A stretch of 64,000 nt of DNA from Nocardioides sp. L-11A (GTDB lineage: Bacteria; Actinomycetota; Actinomycetes; Propionibacteriales; Nocardioidaceae): the NCBI GenBank assembly GCA_029961745.1, contig CP124680.1, forward strand, positions 2,604,001 through 2,668,000, given 5' to 3'. Below, in pieces: positions 26,213 to 37,323 of the stretch. A model generated the notes under the pieces. It ran no database searches and had not been told where the DNA came from. It saw only the letters and a list, made by a program, of their open reading frames with translations. A program made the translations under genes and the position numbers. Numbering within the stretch: the stretch's first letter is position 1; each line of letters begins with the position of its first letter.

Positions 26213-27897
26213 TGTCGCACCCGCACCCCGAGCTGTCCGCGCCCCCGAAGCTGCCCAAGGGCGGCCTGCGGGTCATCCCGCTCGGCGGCCTCGGCGAGGT
26301 CGGCCGCAACATGACCGTCTTCGAGTACGACGGCCGGCTGCTCATCGTCGACTGCGGCGTGCTCTTCCCCGACGACCACCAGCCCGGCGTCGACCTGATC
26401 CTCCCCGACTTCGCGGCCATCCGGGACCGACTCGACAAGGTCGAGGCGCTGGTGCTGACCCACGGTCACGAGGACCACATCGGCGCGACGCCGTACCTGC
26501 TCCGGGAGCGACAGGACATCCCGCTCGTCGGCTCCGAGCTGACCCTCGCGCTGGTCAACTCCAAGCTGCGCGAGCACCGGCTGCGCCAGACGCCCTTCTA
26601 CACGGTCAAGGAGGGCGACAAGATCTCGTTCGGCCCCTTCGACCTGGAGTTCGTCGCGGTCAACCACTCCATCCCCGACGCGCTGGCGGTCGCCATCCGC
26701 ACCGGCGCCGGACTGGTGCTCCACACCGGCGACTTCAAGATGGACCAGCTCCCGCTCGACGGCCGGATCACCGACCTGCGCGCCTTCGCACGGCTGGGCG
26801 AGGAGGGCGTCGACCTCTTCCTCACCGACTCCACCAACGCCGAGGTGCCCGGCTTCACGACCGCCGAGCGCAAGATCACCCCGGTGCTCGAGCAGGCCTT
26901 CGCCGAGTCGACCCAGCGGATCATCGTCGCCTGCTTCGCCTCCCACGTGCACCGCGTCCAGCAGGTGCTCGACGCGGCCGTCAAGCACAACCGCAAGGTC
27001 GCGTACGTCGGCCGCTCGATGGTCCGCAACATGGCCATCGCCCGCGATCTGGGCTACCTCAAGGTCCCGCCCGGCGTGATGGTCGAGGCCAAGGAGCTCG
27101 CCGACCTCGCCCCCGAGCGGCAGGTGCTCATCTCGACCGGCTCGCAGGGCGAGCCGCTCAGCGCGCTGGCCCGGATCGCGCAGCGCAACCACAACTTCGT
27201 GCACCTCGAGGAGGGCGACACCGTCGTCCTCGCCTCCAGCCTGATCCCCGGCAACGAGAACGCCGTCTACCGGGTCATCAACGGCCTGGCCCGACTCGGC
27301 GCCCGCGTCGTCCACAAGGGCAACGCACTGGTCCACGTCTCCGGCCACGCCAGCGCCGGCGAGCTGCTCTACTGCTACAACATCGTCAAGCCCCGCAACG
27401 TGCTGCCGGTCCACGGCGAGGTGCGGCACATGCTCGCCAACGGCGACCTGGCCAAGGCCACCGGCGTCGAGAACGTCGTCTACGCCGAGGACGGCGTGGT
27501 CGTCGACCTCGTCGACGGCATCGCCTCGGTGGTCGGCAAGGTCGAGTGCGGCTACGTCTTCGTCGACGGGCAGTCGGTCGGCGACGTCACCGAGTCCGAG
27601 CTCAAGGACCGGCGGATCCTCGGCGAGGAGGGCTTCATCTCGGTCATCGTCGTGGTCGACTCGGTCGCCGGCAAGGTCTCCGCCGGCCCCGAGATCCATG
27701 CCCGCGGCCACGCCTGGGCCGACTCGGACTTCGAGTCGATCAAGCAGCCGATCATCGACGCGGTCAACCGCTCGCTGACCGAGGGCAGCACCGACACCTA
27801 TCAGCTGCAGCAGACGGTGCGCCGCACCATCGGCCGCTGGGTGAGCAACACCCACAAGCGGCGGCCGATGATCATCCCGGTGGTCGTCGAGGCGTAG
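26212..27897 (+). CDS. rnj: ribonuclease J
   Basis: A 561-aa metallo-beta-lactamase/beta-CASP nuclease with 5' exonuclease and endonuclease activity on RNA. Metal motif HGHEDHIG (about residue 81), further metal residues in HTGDFKMD and the VHVSGHASAGELLY segment, and beta-CASP FTTAERKITPVLEQAF. ATG at 26212 overlaps dapA. The C-terminal domain (about 460-561) is complete. Confidence 0.95.
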   Translation: MSHPHPELSAPPKLPKGGLRVIPLGGLGEVGRNMTVFEYDGRLLIVDCGVLFPDDHQPGVDLILPDFAAIRDRLDKVEALVLTHGHEDHIGATPYLLRERQDIPLVGSELTLALVNSKLREHRLRQTPFYTVKEGDKISFGPFDLEFVAVNHSIPDALAVAIRTGAGLVLHTGDFKMDQLPLDGRITDLRAFARLGEEGVDLFLTDSTNAEVPGFTTAERKITPVLEQAFAESTQRIIVACFASHVHRVQQVLDAAVKHNRKVAYVGRSMVRNMAIARDLGYLKVPPGVMVEAKELADLAPERQVLISTGSQGEPLSALARIAQRNHNFVHLEEGDTVVLASSLIPGNENAVYRVINGLARLGARVVHKGNALVHVSGHASAGELLYCYNIVKPRNVLPVHGEVRHMLANGDLAKATGVENVVYAEDGVVVDLVDGIASVVGKVECGYVFVDGQSVGDVTESELKDRRILGEEGFISVIVVVDSVAGKVSAGPEIHARGHAWADSDFESIKQPIIDAVNRSLTEGSTDTYQLQQTVRRTIGRWVSNTHKRRPMIIPVVVEA

Positions 27898-27908
27898 GCG
27901 GTGGCCCC

Positions 27909-27930
27909 GGCGCATGCATGGTCATGCGCC
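27909..27930 (+). terminator. hairpin after rnj
   Basis: GGCGCATG (27909-27916) pairs with CATGCGCC (27923-27930) around 6 nt, 11 bp after the rnj stop. No U-tract follows. Confidence 0.4.
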
Positions 27931-28050
27931 GCGTCTGCCCCGCTGGCCGGCTAGAACGTGTTGCGATTGGGCACAGACCGCATCCGACTGGCCCGAATTG
28001 TCGCGGTTTGGTCCCAAACCGCATCAGCAGAGGCCAGGCTGAAAGACGCC

Positions 28051-28094
28051 GAGAGTGCATGAGCCCTCGATCCACCGAGAACCCATGCACTCTC
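28051..28094. terminator. large hairpin between convergent rnj and M4 protease genes
   Basis: GAGAGTGCATG (28051-28061) and CATGCACTCTC (28084-28094) form a perfect 11-bp stem; inside the loop CTCG (28066-28069) pairs with CGAG (28076-28079). It lies 10 bp past the minus-strand protease stop and probably ends transcription from either side. Confidence 0.5.
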
Positions 28095-28104
28095 CTGCGT
28101 ACTG

Positions 28105-31100
28105 CTACTGCTTGCCCTTCAGCTTGATCGTCACCTTGCCGGAGAACGGCGCGATCCTGGCGTCGCCGGGGTAGCTCACGGTCGCCTTGACCTTGCGCTT
28201 GCCCTGCCGCCACAGCTTCTTGAGCTGCTTCTTGGCCTTGACCTTGAGGACGCCGTTGACCACGGTGCCGGTGTAGGTCCTGCCCTTGATCGCGACCGTC
28301 ACGGGGCCGGAGGGCATGACCCCGCCGGCGGTGTTGATCTTGATCGTGACGATGCCCTTCTTGGCGCTCGCCTTCGGGGCGACGGTCGCGGTGCCCGGGG
28401 CGGGCGGGACCGGCGCGGTGCAGACGCTCAGCGCGACGTTGTCGATGTACCAGCCGTCGTTGCCGTTGCAGCCGTCCATGCCGAAGTCGAAGCGGAACTG
28501 GACGGTGTCACCGGGCTTGGCGATCATCGACAGGTCGATGGCCGAGTAGCCCCACTGTCCGGTCGGGAGTCCGCCGTCGGCGCCGGTGAACGCCGGCTCG
28601 CCGGCCATCGGGTTGGTGTTGCCGGCCGCCACGGAGTCGAGCTCGCCGCCGGGGGCGTTGTAGAGCCAGGCCCGGTCCGGGACCAGCTCGAACTCCGGGG
28701 CGCCGTTGACCTTGACCTTGACGTTGCCGCCGTCGAACGAGACCTCGGTGGCCACGTAGTGGTCGAAGGAGAGCCGCGGCAGCGCTCCCTCCGGCACCGT
28801 GAGGACCGGCGTCGACATCCCCACGCGCGAGGAGTAGTCGTCCTCGTCGAGGTTGCAGCTGCCGAAGTTGCCGGCGTCCCCCTTGTCGTCGAAGTAGAGC
28901 ACCGACGTGCCGCCCTTGTGCTGCATGCCTCCCTTGCTCACGACGGGGAGGTCCCTCGTGGTCGTCGCGTCGAAGTGCTTGGAGCCGTGTCCGTCAGGAC
29001 CGAAGTCGGCGTACTCGACGTCCTGCGTCCAGCCGGCCGGGATGCCCGACTCGAAGCCCTCGGTCCACAGGTCCTTGGTGACCGTGTCGTCGCCGCAGCC
29101 GGCCCTGCCGGCGTGGAACATCGGCTTGAAGTTGCACTGCACCGGCTCCTTGCGCAGCTCGGTGGCGGCGATCGCCTGGGTCACCGCCGCACAGTCCGCG
29201 GCGGCGATGGGCGCGATGGTGCCCTCGTCGGCCGCACTGCCGCCGGTGGCGCTGTTGCCGAGGGTCAGCTTCTTCAACGCGGTGTTGCCGGTCAGGATCG
29301 CGCAGGACGCCTCGAGGCCGTCGGCCAGCTCGGCGAAGCCGGAGGTCGGGGTGAGGTAGGCGGACTGCGTGCGCCAGAACAGGTGCGCCGCCTTGTCCAG
29401 CCCGATGCCCGGGACGGTCACGCCGTTGAAGGTGCCGCCGTCGACGAGCAGCGCGAAGGTGTGGTTGACGACGCCGGAGTTGGTGTGGACCCCGCCGCTG
29501 TCGTCGGTGTCGCAGAAGTACTCCTCGTCGGACACCTTGCCCGGGTCGCCGTAGCAGTTCGGGTTCCACATGTCGCGGATGGCGCCACCGAAGGCGGGGT
29601 CGTCCTCACCGGACAGCCAGCGGAAGCTCGCATCGCGCGAGCCCGGCACCTCGGCGTCGGTCAGCGTGATGCTCAGCGGGCCCGCGGCGGCCTTGATCTC
29701 CGCACCGTCGGCCTGGGTGACCATCGCCCCGTAGAGGGAGGAGAATCCGGCGACCGACGCGACGCCCGGCTGGTTGTTGCCGAAGACGATGCCGACGGCG
29801 TCGGCGTCCTCCGCGTGAGCGATCTTGTCGGCGAAGGGGCACAGGCCCCGGTCGACGTACACGAACTTGCCCGCGATCTCGGTGTCGTTGTCGAACGGCG
29901 AGCAGCCGTCGGTGTCGGTGCCGACGACCTCGCCTTCCTCCTCCTCGACCGCGTCGGTGCCGACGACGAGGTCGTCGGTGACGTCGTCGATGATCGGACC
30001 GAACGAAGCCGCGACAGCGGTGCACTCGCCGACCTGGGCTTCCGGCGTGACGACGACGGTGATGTCGCCGCGGGTGCCCTCCGAGCACTTGCCGTCGGTG
30101 CGGGGGGTCTCCTCGTCGGGCGCGTTGAAGCGGTCGTTGAGCATGTCGACGGTCTCGCCCCAGATGTCGGAGTAGGCCTCGTTCATCGCACCCGGCTGCC
30201 ACTGGTAGAGCAGGCCGGAGGTCTTCTCCGTGTAGGCGTGGCCCCACTCGTGGGCGACGGTGTCGTCGGAGGAGACGCCGGTGCAGTAGTTGGTCGACCG
30301 CCCGTTCCAGTTGGCGTTGGGGCACTGGATGGTCGGATCGTTGTTGACCGTGATCATCTTGCCGCCCGCGCCGTCCCAGGAGTCGCGACCGAAGGAGTTC
30401 ATGAAGAGCCAGTACGCCTCGCCCGTGCCCTGGACCTCGTTCTGCTGGTCCTGGGTCAGCGTGGCGCCCCCGGTGCCCTCGGGCCAGTCCGGGGCGTCCG
30501 CCTCGACCCACACCGGCTCGTTCTCGATCGACTGCTCGTGCAGCTCGCGATCGAGCGCGTGCGCGATCATCGAGTACCGGTTGACCGGCTTGCCGGTGAT
30601 CGCGTCGAGCACGCTGGTCTCGCGGGTCTGCTTGCCGTCGGTCACCTCGACCACCCAGGCCAGCAGATTGCGGCCCTCGATGCCCTGGATGGCACCCATC
30701 CGGTAGACCATCAAGGTGGCCTCGGCGGTCAGGGTGCTCGCCTTCGGCTTGACCGCGGCATCCTCCTCCGCGCCGGCGGGTGCCTGCGCGGCGAGCTTGA
30801 TCGCCTTCGCCTCGGCGCTCGCCTCGTCGATGCGAGGCGTCACGTCCACGTCGACCTTCGGCGCGACGTACCCGGACACCGACACGAGGTCGCCGTCGAG
30901 GTCGACCTGGGCGCGCAGCTTGGCGCCGAAGACGGGGACGCCCTGGTGACGCTGGGCGAAGTCGACGGTGTAGCCCGCCTCGGTCTTGGAGACCGCGCTC
31001 TGCTCGAGCTCGGCGGCGCTCGCGCCGAACGCGCGGGCGTACTTGGCGACGTACGCGTCCGCCTTCGATTGGGCGCCGCTCCTCGTCGTACCCGATCGCT

Positions 31101-31323
31101 CGGAGGGGTAGAGGTCCTTGGTCGCGCTGATGAAGCCGAGCCGGTCGGTGGCCGGGGACATGGTCACCGCGACGTCACCACTGGCCTCGCCGCGCATCTG
31201 CTGGACGACGGACGGGTCGTTCGGCGCCGCCGTCACCGGCGCCGACGGGATGACGACCAGGGCCGCCCCGACGAGCGAGAGTCCGACGCCCTTCCTCAGG
31301 GCATCGGGAAGGTTGAGTCTCAC
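28105..31323 (-). CDS. secreted M4-family metallopeptidase with protease-associated domain and Ig-like tail
   Basis: A 1072-aa secreted zinc protease. In order: signal peptide (about 1-33); FTP/PepSY-type propeptide (about 60-250); M4 catalytic region with HEWGH at about 358-362 and the third zinc ligand in NEAYSDIWGE (about 382); a protease-associated insert (about 450-590, FVYVDRGLCPFADKIAHAEDA); the second part of the catalytic region (GGVHTNSGVVNHTFALLVDGG); an immune-inhibitor/MAM-like beta domain (about 780-960); and an Ig-like C-terminal domain ending in Lys-rich strands. GTG 31323 is chosen for the GAGGAG 8 bases upstream. It degrades extracellular protein. It breaks the usual rnj-ftsK neighbourhood. 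Confidence 0.85.
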   Translation of the reverse strand: MRLNLPDALRKGVGLSLVGAALVVIPSAPVTAAPNDPSVVQQMRGEASGDVAVTMSPATDRLGFISATKDLYPSERSGTTRSGAQSKADAYVAKYARAFGASAAELEQSAVSKTEAGYTVDFAQRHQGVPVFGAKLRAQVDLDGDLVSVSGYVAPKVDVDVTPRIDEASAEAKAIKLAAQAPAGAEEDAAVKPKASTLTAEATLMVYRMGAIQGIEGRNLLAWVVEVTDGKQTRETSVLDAITGKPVNRYSMIAHALDRELHEQSIENEPVWVEADAPDWPEGTGGATLTQDQQNEVQGTGEAYWLFMNSFGRDSWDGAGGKMITVNNDPTIQCPNANWNGRSTNYCTGVSSDDTVAHEWGHAYTEKTSGLLYQWQPGAMNEAYSDIWGETVDMLNDRFNAPDEETPRTDGKCSEGTRGDITVVVTPEAQVGECTAVAASFGPIIDDVTDDLVVGTDAVEEEEGEVVGTDTDGCSPFDNDTEIAGKFVYVDRGLCPFADKIAHAEDADAVGIVFGNNQPGVASVAGFSSLYGAMVTQADGAEIKAAAGPLSITLTDAEVPGSRDASFRWLSGEDDPAFGGAIRDMWNPNCYGDPGKVSDEEYFCDTDDSGGVHTNSGVVNHTFALLVDGGTFNGVTVPGIGLDKAAHLFWRTQSAYLTPTSGFAELADGLEASCAILTGNTALKKLTLGNSATGGSAADEGTIAPIAAADCAAVTQAIAATELRKEPVQCNFKPMFHAGRAGCGDDTVTKDLWTEGFESGIPAGWTQDVEYADFGPDGHGSKHFDATTTRDLPVVSKGGMQHKGGTSVLYFDDKGDAGNFGSCNLDEDDYSSRVGMSTPVLTVPEGALPRLSFDHYVATEVSFDGGNVKVKVNGAPEFELVPDRAWLYNAPGGELDSVAAGNTNPMAGEPAFTGADGGLPTGQWGYSAIDLSMIAKPGDTVQFRFDFGMDGCNGNDGWYIDNVALSVCTAPVPPAPGTATVAPKASAKKGIVTIKINTAGGVMPSGPVTVAIKGRTYTGTVVNGVLKVKAKKQLKKLWRQGKRKVKATVSYPGDARIAPFSGKVTIKLKGKQ

Positions 31324-31530
31324 GAAAGTTCTCCTCGAGATAGAACGTGTCGTCGGCAGGGTCCGAGTGTTGCCCGCTCCGAACACTGCCAGGCACCCTA
31401 GGACGCAGGAATACGGCCGGTCCAGAGGTCTGGCGGAAACTCTCCTTTACCGTGACCGGGGCACCGGAGAACGTCCCGGGCTCCGGCGACACACCGCCGT
31501 GTGGTCCGTGTGACTGGAGTGGCGATCGCC

Positions 31531-31536
31531 TAGGTT
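31531..31536 (+). promoter_or_regulatory. -10 box for leaderless ftsK
   Basis: TAGGTT lies 7 nt before the ATG at 31544. Confidence 0.5.
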
Positions 31537-31543
31537 TGGTGTC

Positions 31544-34153
31544 ATGGCGACCCGTACGTCTTCCCCGCCGGGGTCGCGCAGCAGGACCAGCTCTTCCTCC
31601 CGCTCGGGCGTGAAGAAGACAGCCAGCTCGCGTACCCGGAGTACGACCACCAAGAAGCGCCCGCCGGCCAAGAAGTCGGCGGCCAAGAGGCCTGCCCCGC
31701 GTGCCGTGCGCAGCGGGCCCGGTCCGGTGCTGCGCGCCTTCACCGCGCTCGGCAGGGGAGTGGTCGCGCTGTGGCTCGCCTTCGCCCACGGCGTCGGCGC
31801 CGTCAGCCGGGGCGTCGGGCACGGCGCCCGGGACATCGCGCCCGAGCAGCGCCGCGACGGCTTCGGCCTGCTCCTCGTCGCGGTGTCGCTCGTCATCGCG
31901 GCCGCGGTCTGGTTCGAGGTGCCCGGCGGCGTCATGGACTTCACCCGCGCGGCGGTGTCCGGATCGGTCGGCAAGATCGGCTGGTTCGTCCCGCTCCTCG
32001 TGCTGGCCGCCGGCTGGCGGGTCATGCGCGACCCGGTCGGCAACGGTCCCGCCGGGCGTCAGGTGATCGGCTGGACCGCCTTCGCCTTCGGCCTGCTCGG
32101 CATCGTGCACATCGCGAACGGCAGCCCGGAGCCCGTGCAGGGCGACACGACGCCGCTGCGCGACGGCGGCGGAGCCGTCGGGTACGTCGTCTCGGCGCTG
32201 CTGCTCGACCTGCTCCGCGCGCCCGCCGTCGTCGTCCCGCTGCTGGCCCTGCTGGCGTTCTTCGGTGTCCTCGTCATCACCGCCACGCCGCTCTACCGCG
32301 TGCCCGACCGGCTGCGCGAGCTGGGCGACCTGCTGCTCGGCCGGCACCACGGTGCCGACGACGACGCGACCCAGGCCATCGACCTCGACGACACCTTCGA
32401 GCGGATGGGCGATCCGGCGTACGACACGCCCGTCGTCGCCGAGCCCAAGCGCCGGCGGCGCAAGAAGGACGAGCCCAGCCCGGCCGAGGAGTCGATGGAG
32501 CTGCGCGAGCCCATCGACGTCCCGCTCGTCGACGACGAGCCGCTCGACCCCGAGGCGGGCTCGAACGCGCTCATCGCCCGCCGGTTGGCGCAGGGCGCCG
32601 CTGCCGACGACGAGACCGGCGACCTGGAGCCGCCGCCGCACGCCGACCTGCCGCAGCGCGTCGAGCAGCTGGCACTGTCCGGCGACATCGTCTACACGCT
32701 GCCCGACGCGACCGCCCTCAAGCCGGGCGACCCGCACCGTGCCCGCTCCAAGGCCAGCGACGACGTCGTGGCCCGACTGCAGACGGTGCTCGACGAGTTC
32801 AACGTCGACGCCCAGGTCACCGGCTACACCCGAGGCCCGACGGTCACCCGCTACGAGATCGAGCTGGGCACCGGCGTCAAGGTCGAGAAGATCACCAACA
32901 TCCAGAAGAACATCGCCTACGCGGTGGCCACCTCGGACGTGATGATCCTCAGCCCGATCCCCGGCAAGTCCGCGGTCGGCGTCGAGATCCCGAACTCCGA
33001 CAAGGAGATCGTGTCCCTCGGCGACGTGCTGCGCTCGAGCATCGCCCGCAACGACCACCACCCGCTGATCTCCGGCCTGGGCAAGGACGTCGAGGGGGGC
33101 TTCGTCGTCGCCAACCTGGCGAAGATGCCGCACCTGCTCGTCGCGGGTGCGACCGGTTCGGGAAAGTCGTCCTTCATCAACTCGATGATCACCTCGGTGC
33201 TCATGCGCTCCACGCCCGACGAGGTGCGGATGATCATGGTCGACCCCAAGCGGGTCGAGCTCAACGCCTACGAAGGCGTGCCGCACCTGATCACGCCGAT
33301 CATCACCAACCCCAAGAAGGCCGCCGAGGCACTCGAGTGGGTCTGCCGCGAGATGGACATGCGGTACGACGACCTGGCCAACTTCGGCTTCCGGCACATC
33401 AACGACTTCAACAAGGCCGTGCGCGAGGGCAAGGTCGAGGTCCCGCCGGGCAGCGAGCGCACGCTCACGCCGTACCCGTACCTGCTGGTGATCGTCGACG
33501 AGCTCGCCGACCTGATGATGGTCGCCCCGCGTGACGTCGAGGGCTCGATCGTCCGGATCACCCAGCTCGCCCGGGCGGCCGGCATCCACCTGGTGCTCGC
33601 CACGCAGCGCCCGTCGGTCGACGTCGTGACCGGCCTGATCAAGGCCAACGTCCCGTCCCGCCTGGCGTTCGCGACGTCCAGCCTCGCCGACTCCCGGGTC
33701 ATCCTCGACACCCCGGGCGCCGAGAAGCTCGTCGGCCAGGGCGACGGGCTCTTCCTGCCGATGGGCGCCTCCAAGCCGATCCGCGTGCAGGGCTCCTGGG
33801 TCAGCGAGCCCGAGATCCACCAGGTCGTCAAGCACTGCAAGGGCCAGCTCGAGCCGAGCTACCGCGAGGATGTCACCGCGCCGGCGGCGTCGAGCAAGGT
33901 GCTCGACGACGACATCGGCGACGACATGGACCTGGTGATCCAGGCGATCGAGCTGGTGGTCTCCACCCAGTTCGGGTCCACCTCGATGCTGCAGCGCAAG
34001 CTCCGGGTGGGCTTCGCCAAGGCCGGCCGGCTGATGGACATCCTCGAGAGCCGAGGAGTCGTCGGTCCCAGCGAGGGATCCAAGGCCCGAGACGTGCTGG
34101 TCAAGCCCGACGAGATCGACGCCGTGATCATGACCATCCAGGGCGAAGGGTGA
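31544..34153 (+). CDS. ftsK: DNA translocase FtsK
   Basis: An 869-aa FtsK/SpoIIIE translocase, moving chromosome ends through the division septum. A basic Lys/Arg/Ser-rich N terminus (1-55) is followed by four membrane segments (about 65-245), an acidic linker, the alpha/beta motor with Walker [16 protein letters not shown] and Walker [14 protein letters not shown], and a C-terminal winged-helix gamma domain ([36 protein letters not shown]). Upstream of rodZ-like, rimO and pgsA genes with overlapping ends. Confidence 0.96.
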   Translation: MATRTSSPPGSRSRTSSSSRSGVKKTASSRTRSTTTKKRPPAKKSAAKRPAPRAVRSGPGPVLRAFTALGRGVVALWLAFAHGVGAVSRGVGHGARDIAPEQRRDGFGLLLVAVSLVIAAAVWFEVPGGVMDFTRAAVSGSVGKIGWFVPLLVLAAGWRVMRDPVGNGPAGRQVIGWTAFAFGLLGIVHIANGSPEPVQGDTTPLRDGGGAVGYVVSALLLDLLRAPAVVVPLLALLAFFGVLVITATPLYRVPDRLRELGDLLLGRHHGADDDATQAIDLDDTFERMGDPAYDTPVVAEPKRRRRKKDEPSPAEESMELREPIDVPLVDDEPLDPEAGSNALIARRLAQGAAADDETGDLEPPPHADLPQRVEQLALSGDIVYTLPDATALKPGDPHRARSKASDDVVARLQTVLDEFNVDAQVTGYTRGPTVTRYEIELGTGVKVEKITNIQKNIAYAVATSDVMILSPIPGKSAVGVEIPNSDKEIVSLGDVLRSSIARNDHHPLISGLGKDVEGGFVVANLAKMPHLLVAGATGSGKSSFINSMITSVLMRSTPDEVRMIMVDPKRVELNAYEGVPHLITPIITNPKKAAEALEWVCREMDMRYDDLANFGFRHINDFNKAVREGKVEVPPGSERTLTPYPYLLVIVDELADLMMVAPRDVEGSIVRITQLARAAGIHLVLATQRPSVDVVTGLIKANVPSRLAFATSSLADSRVILDTPGAEKLVGQGDGLFLPMGASKPIRVQGSWVSEPEIHQVVKHCKGQLEPSYREDVTAPAASSKVLDDDIGDDMDLVIQAIELVVSTQFGSTSMLQRKLRVGFAKAGRLMDILESRGVVGPSEGSKARDVLVKPDEIDAVIMTIQGEG

Positions 34154-35811
34154 GCGAGATGACCGAGAGCGTGAGCCAGTCGTCCCCGCAGCGGATCGAG
34201 GTCCGCCGCAATGTCGCCCTGTCCGCCTCGGTCGGCGGGTTCTCCGCGCTGCTCACGGTCGCCTTCGCGGTGCGCGCCTTCACCGGCGGCACCACCCTCG
34301 ACTGGGTGACCTTCGGCGTCCTCGCGCTGGTGACCCTGGCCCACCTCGCCGCGCTGGTCGACGGCCGGGCGCCGCTCCTGGTCGCCGACGAGCACGGTGT
34401 CCGGCTGCGCCAGGGCGCGACCTGGCGGGGGATCGCCTGGCCCGAGATCGACTGCCTCGAGCACCTGCCCCGCCGCGGCCTGGTTCGCGACGGGCACCTC
34501 CTCGTCGACGGGTACGACGACCAGCAGCTCGTCGTCCCCCTCACCCTCGCCACCCGGCTGGTCGGCGCCGAGCCCGGCTCGCTGAGCGACGTCCTGGCCG
34601 AGCTCGCCGACGGCCGTGCCGACGTGGTCGAGGTCGTCCCGGACCTGGCCGACGACGTCCCCGAGCGCTCCGCGTCGGTGCCCAAGCTCAGCGACCTGTA
34701 CGCCGACGAGGCGCCCGACGCTCCCGAGGAGCGTCGGGGGATCGCGGCCCGCGTCGCCGCCGGCCTGACCGGGCGGCGCGAGCCCGACGAGCCTGCCTCC
34801 GACGCCTCGGACGCCTCCGACCTCGAGGACACCGGTGAGGTCGTCCTGGCCGCCGACACGGAGAGCACCGACGAGTTCGCCGCGGTCGAGGACCACGGCG
34901 ACGAGCAGGACGAGCCGCCCGCTCCGGAGCGCCCCACCGTGCTGCCCGCACGGGTCGAGCTGGACCGGCCGACCCTGGTCCGGGCCCCGATCGTCGAGAC
35001 CCCGATCGTCGAGACCCCGATCGTCGAGACCCCGCGGCCGGTCGCCGACGACACCGGCTCGGTCACCGTCGTCCTCGACGACCTGGCCGTGCGGCCGGCC
35101 GCGCAGCCCGTGATCGGCCCGGAGCTGACCGCCGCCCGCGACCGGCTCCGCCTCACGATCGACCAGCTTTCCGAGCGCACCCGGATCCGGCCCCACGTCA
35201 TCGAGGCGATCGAGGTCGACGACTTCGCCCCGTGCGGCGGCGACTTCTACGCCCGCGGGCACCTGCGCACCCTCGCCCGCGTGCTCGGCATCGACGCCGG
35301 ACCGCTCGTGGCGTCGTACGACGAGACCTATGCCGACGCTCCGGTCGACCCCCGGCGGGTGTTCGAGTCCGAGCTGGCGACCGGCGCGGGCGGTGCGATC
35401 CGCAGCACCCGCGGCGGCCGCAACTGGTCGGTACTCATCGCCGCGGTGATGGGCGCGGTGCTCGTGTGGTCGGTCGCCAAGCTGGTCATGGGCGGGCCGG
35501 CGCCGGTCGGCGACACGCCGGTCCTGAACCAGAGCGGCGGCATCTCCCAGGCCGCCGCGGCGAAGGGCGACCCGGTGAAGCTCACGCTGACCGCCGCCGG
35601 TGGCGGAGCCCAGTTGGTCATCCGCGACGCGGCGGGGGAGATCGTCTTCGACGGCAACCTGGCCTTCGGGCAGACCTCGGAGCTGAAGGTGGTGCCTCCG
35701 GTGCGGATCTGGGCCTCCGACGGCTCGGTGACCTACGCGATCGGCGGGCGGCAGCCGCAGGCGCTGGGCGAGACCGGTGCCGAGGTCTCCAAGACCCTCG
35801 TGGCGCCCTGA
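34150..35811 (+). CDS. RodZ-like helix-turn-helix protein with two membrane regions
   Basis: A 553-aa protein. Two N-terminal membrane segments (about 22-70) precede a PH-like region ([26 protein letters not shown]), then an acidic linker with three PIVET repeats. An HTH_25-type domain follows ([27 protein letters not shown], about 335-400), then a membrane segment (about 432-452) and an extracytoplasmic DUF4115-like beta domain. The second half is a RodZ arrangement; the N-terminal half is an extra fusion. It may link cell shape or division with the neighbouring ftsK. The GTG start overlaps ftsK (GTGA); an in-frame ATG at 34159 is also possible. Confidence 0.75.
   Translation: MSEMTESVSQSSPQRIEVRRNVALSASVGGFSALLTVAFAVRAFTGGTTLDWVTFGVLALVTLAHLAALVDGRAPLLVADEHGVRLRQGATWRGIAWPEIDCLEHLPRRGLVRDGHLLVDGYDDQQLVVPLTLATRLVGAEPGSLSDVLAELADGRADVVEVVPDLADDVPERSASVPKLSDLYADEAPDAPEERRGIAARVAAGLTGRREPDEPASDASDASDLEDTGEVVLAADTESTDEFAAVEDHGDEQDEPPAPERPTVLPARVELDRPTLVRAPIVETPIVETPIVETPRPVADDTGSVTVVLDDLAVRPAAQPVIGPELTAARDRLRLTIDQLSERTRIRPHVIEAIEVDDFAPCGGDFYARGHLRTLARVLGIDAGPLVASYDETYADAPVDPRRVFESELATGAGGAIRSTRGGRNWSVLIAAVMGAVLVWSVAKLVMGGPAPVGDTPVLNQSGGISQAAAAKGDPVKLTLTAAGGGAQLVIRDAAGEIVFDGNLAFGQTSELKVVPPVRIWASDGSVTYAIGGRQPQALGETGAEVSKTLVAP
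34989..35033. repeat. three tandem 15-bp units encoding PIVET
   Basis: GATCGTCGAGACCCC occurs three times in a row without change inside the RodZ-like gene linker. Perfect identity suggests recent slippage. Confidence 0.8.
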
Positions 35812-35859
35812 CGGCGCGATCACACCACCGAGGAATGCCGGCCGGCCCACGCTCGCCGG

Positions 35860-35865
35860 TATCCT
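35860..35865 (+). promoter_or_regulatory. -10 box before rimO
   Basis: TATCCT lies 9 nt before the ATG at 35875, slightly farther than other leaderless starts in the window. Confidence 0.45.
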
Positions 35866-35874
35866 CGACCGGAC

Positions 35875-37323
35875 ATGACCAGCACATCCACGAACCCCGT
35901 CTCGGTGGCCCTCCTCACCCTCGGCTGCGCACGCAACGACGTCGACTCCGAGGAGCTGGCCGGCCGGCTCGCCGCCGACGGCTTCGCGCTGGTCGAGGAT
36001 CCTGCGGACGCCGACACCGTCGTGGTCAACACCTGCGGCTTCGTCGACGCGGCCAAGAAGGACTCGATCGACACCCTGCTCGCCGCGGCAGATCTGAAGG
36101 AGACGGGACGACCGCAGGCGGTCGTCGCGGTGGGGTGCCTGGCCGAGCGGTACGGCGCGGAGCTGGCCGACTCGCTGCCCGAGGCCGACGCCGTGCTGGG
36201 CTTCGACGACTACCAGGACATCTCCGGCCGGCTGCGCTCGATCCTCGCCGGTGAGCGCCCGCATCCGCACACGCCGCGCGACCGTCGGCTGCTGCTCCCG
36301 ATCAGCCCTGCGGAGCGCCAGGCCGCGGTCGAGACGCCCGCGGCGGCGGACACCGACGTCGAGATCGCCATCCCCGGTCGCTCCGCGATCCGGCGGCGGC
36401 TCGACGGCGGGCCGATGGCGCCGCTCAAGCTGGCGAGCGGCTGCGACCGGCGCTGCACCTTCTGCGCGATCCCCATGTTCCGCGGGTCCTTCGTCAGCCG
36501 CCGTCCCTCGGACGTGCTGCAGGAGGCCCACTGGCTCGCCGGGCAGGGCGTCAAGGAGCTCTTCCTGGTCTCGGAGAACTCCACGTCCTACGGCAAGGAC
36601 CTCGGCGACCTCGGCCTGCTCGAGACGCTGCTGCCCGAGCTGGTCGCGGTCGACGGCGTCGAGCGGGTCCGGGTGTCCTACCTGCAGCCGGCCGAGACCC
36701 GGCCGGGACTGGTCCGCGCGATCGCGACCACGCCCGGCGTGGCGCCGTACTTCGACCTTTCCTTCCAGCACGCCAGCGCGACGGTGCTGCGCCGGATGCG
36801 CCGCTTCGGCGACCCGGAGAGCTTCCTGGGGCTGCTCGCCCAGGTGCGCGAGCTCGCGCCGGAGGCGGGCGTCCGCTCCAACGTCATCGTCGGATTCCCG
36901 GGAGAGACCGAGGAGGAGTTCCAGACGCTGTGCGACTTCCTGGTCGCCGCGCGGATGGACGTCACCGGTGTCTTCGGGTACTCCGACGAGGACGGCACCG
37001 AGGCCGCGAACCTCGACGGCAAGCTCGACGACGACGAGATCCGCGCCCGGGTGCAGCACCTCAACGACCTGGTCTCCGAGCTGACCTCGGAGCGTGCGGA
37101 GGAGCGGATCGGCAGCACCGTCGAGGTGCTCGTCGAGGAGGTCGACCCCGACGGCACCGGCGACGGCACCGTCGAGGGACGCGCCGCCCAGCAGGGTCCC
37201 GAGGTCGACGGATCCACCCGAGTGCTCGGCGTACCGGGGGCGCGGGTCGGCGACCTCCTGCGGGCCGTCGTGGTCGACTCCGACGGCGTCGACCTGATCG
37301 CCGAACCGGCAGGAGGACAGTGA
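35875..37323 (+). CDS. rimO: ribosomal protein S12 methylthiotransferase
   Basis: A 482-aa radical-SAM methylthiotransferase modifying the conserved aspartate of ribosomal protein S12. N-terminal UPF0004 domain ([19 protein letters not shown]; cysteines in VNTCGF and VGCLAERYG), radical-[21 protein letters not shown], and a C-terminal TRAM-like segment (about 400-480). The N-terminal LGCARND is diagnostic for RimO versus MiaB. Stop overlaps pgsA by one base. Confidence 0.95.
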   Translation: MTSTSTNPVSVALLTLGCARNDVDSEELAGRLAADGFALVEDPADADTVVVNTCGFVDAAKKDSIDTLLAAADLKETGRPQAVVAVGCLAERYGAELADSLPEADAVLGFDDYQDISGRLRSILAGERPHPHTPRDRRLLLPISPAERQAAVETPAAADTDVEIAIPGRSAIRRRLDGGPMAPLKLASGCDRRCTFCAIPMFRGSFVSRRPSDVLQEAHWLAGQGVKELFLVSENSTSYGKDLGDLGLLETLLPELVAVDGVERVRVSYLQPAETRPGLVRAIATTPGVAPYFDLSFQHASATVLRRMRRFGDPESFLGLLAQVRELAPEAGVRSNVIVGFPGETEEEFQTLCDFLVAARMDVTGVFGYSDEDGTEAANLDGKLDDDEIRARVQHLNDLVSELTSERAEERIGSTVEVLVEEVDPDGTGDGTVEGRAAQQGPEVDGSTRVLGVPGARVGDLLRAVVVDSDGVDLIAEPAGGQ

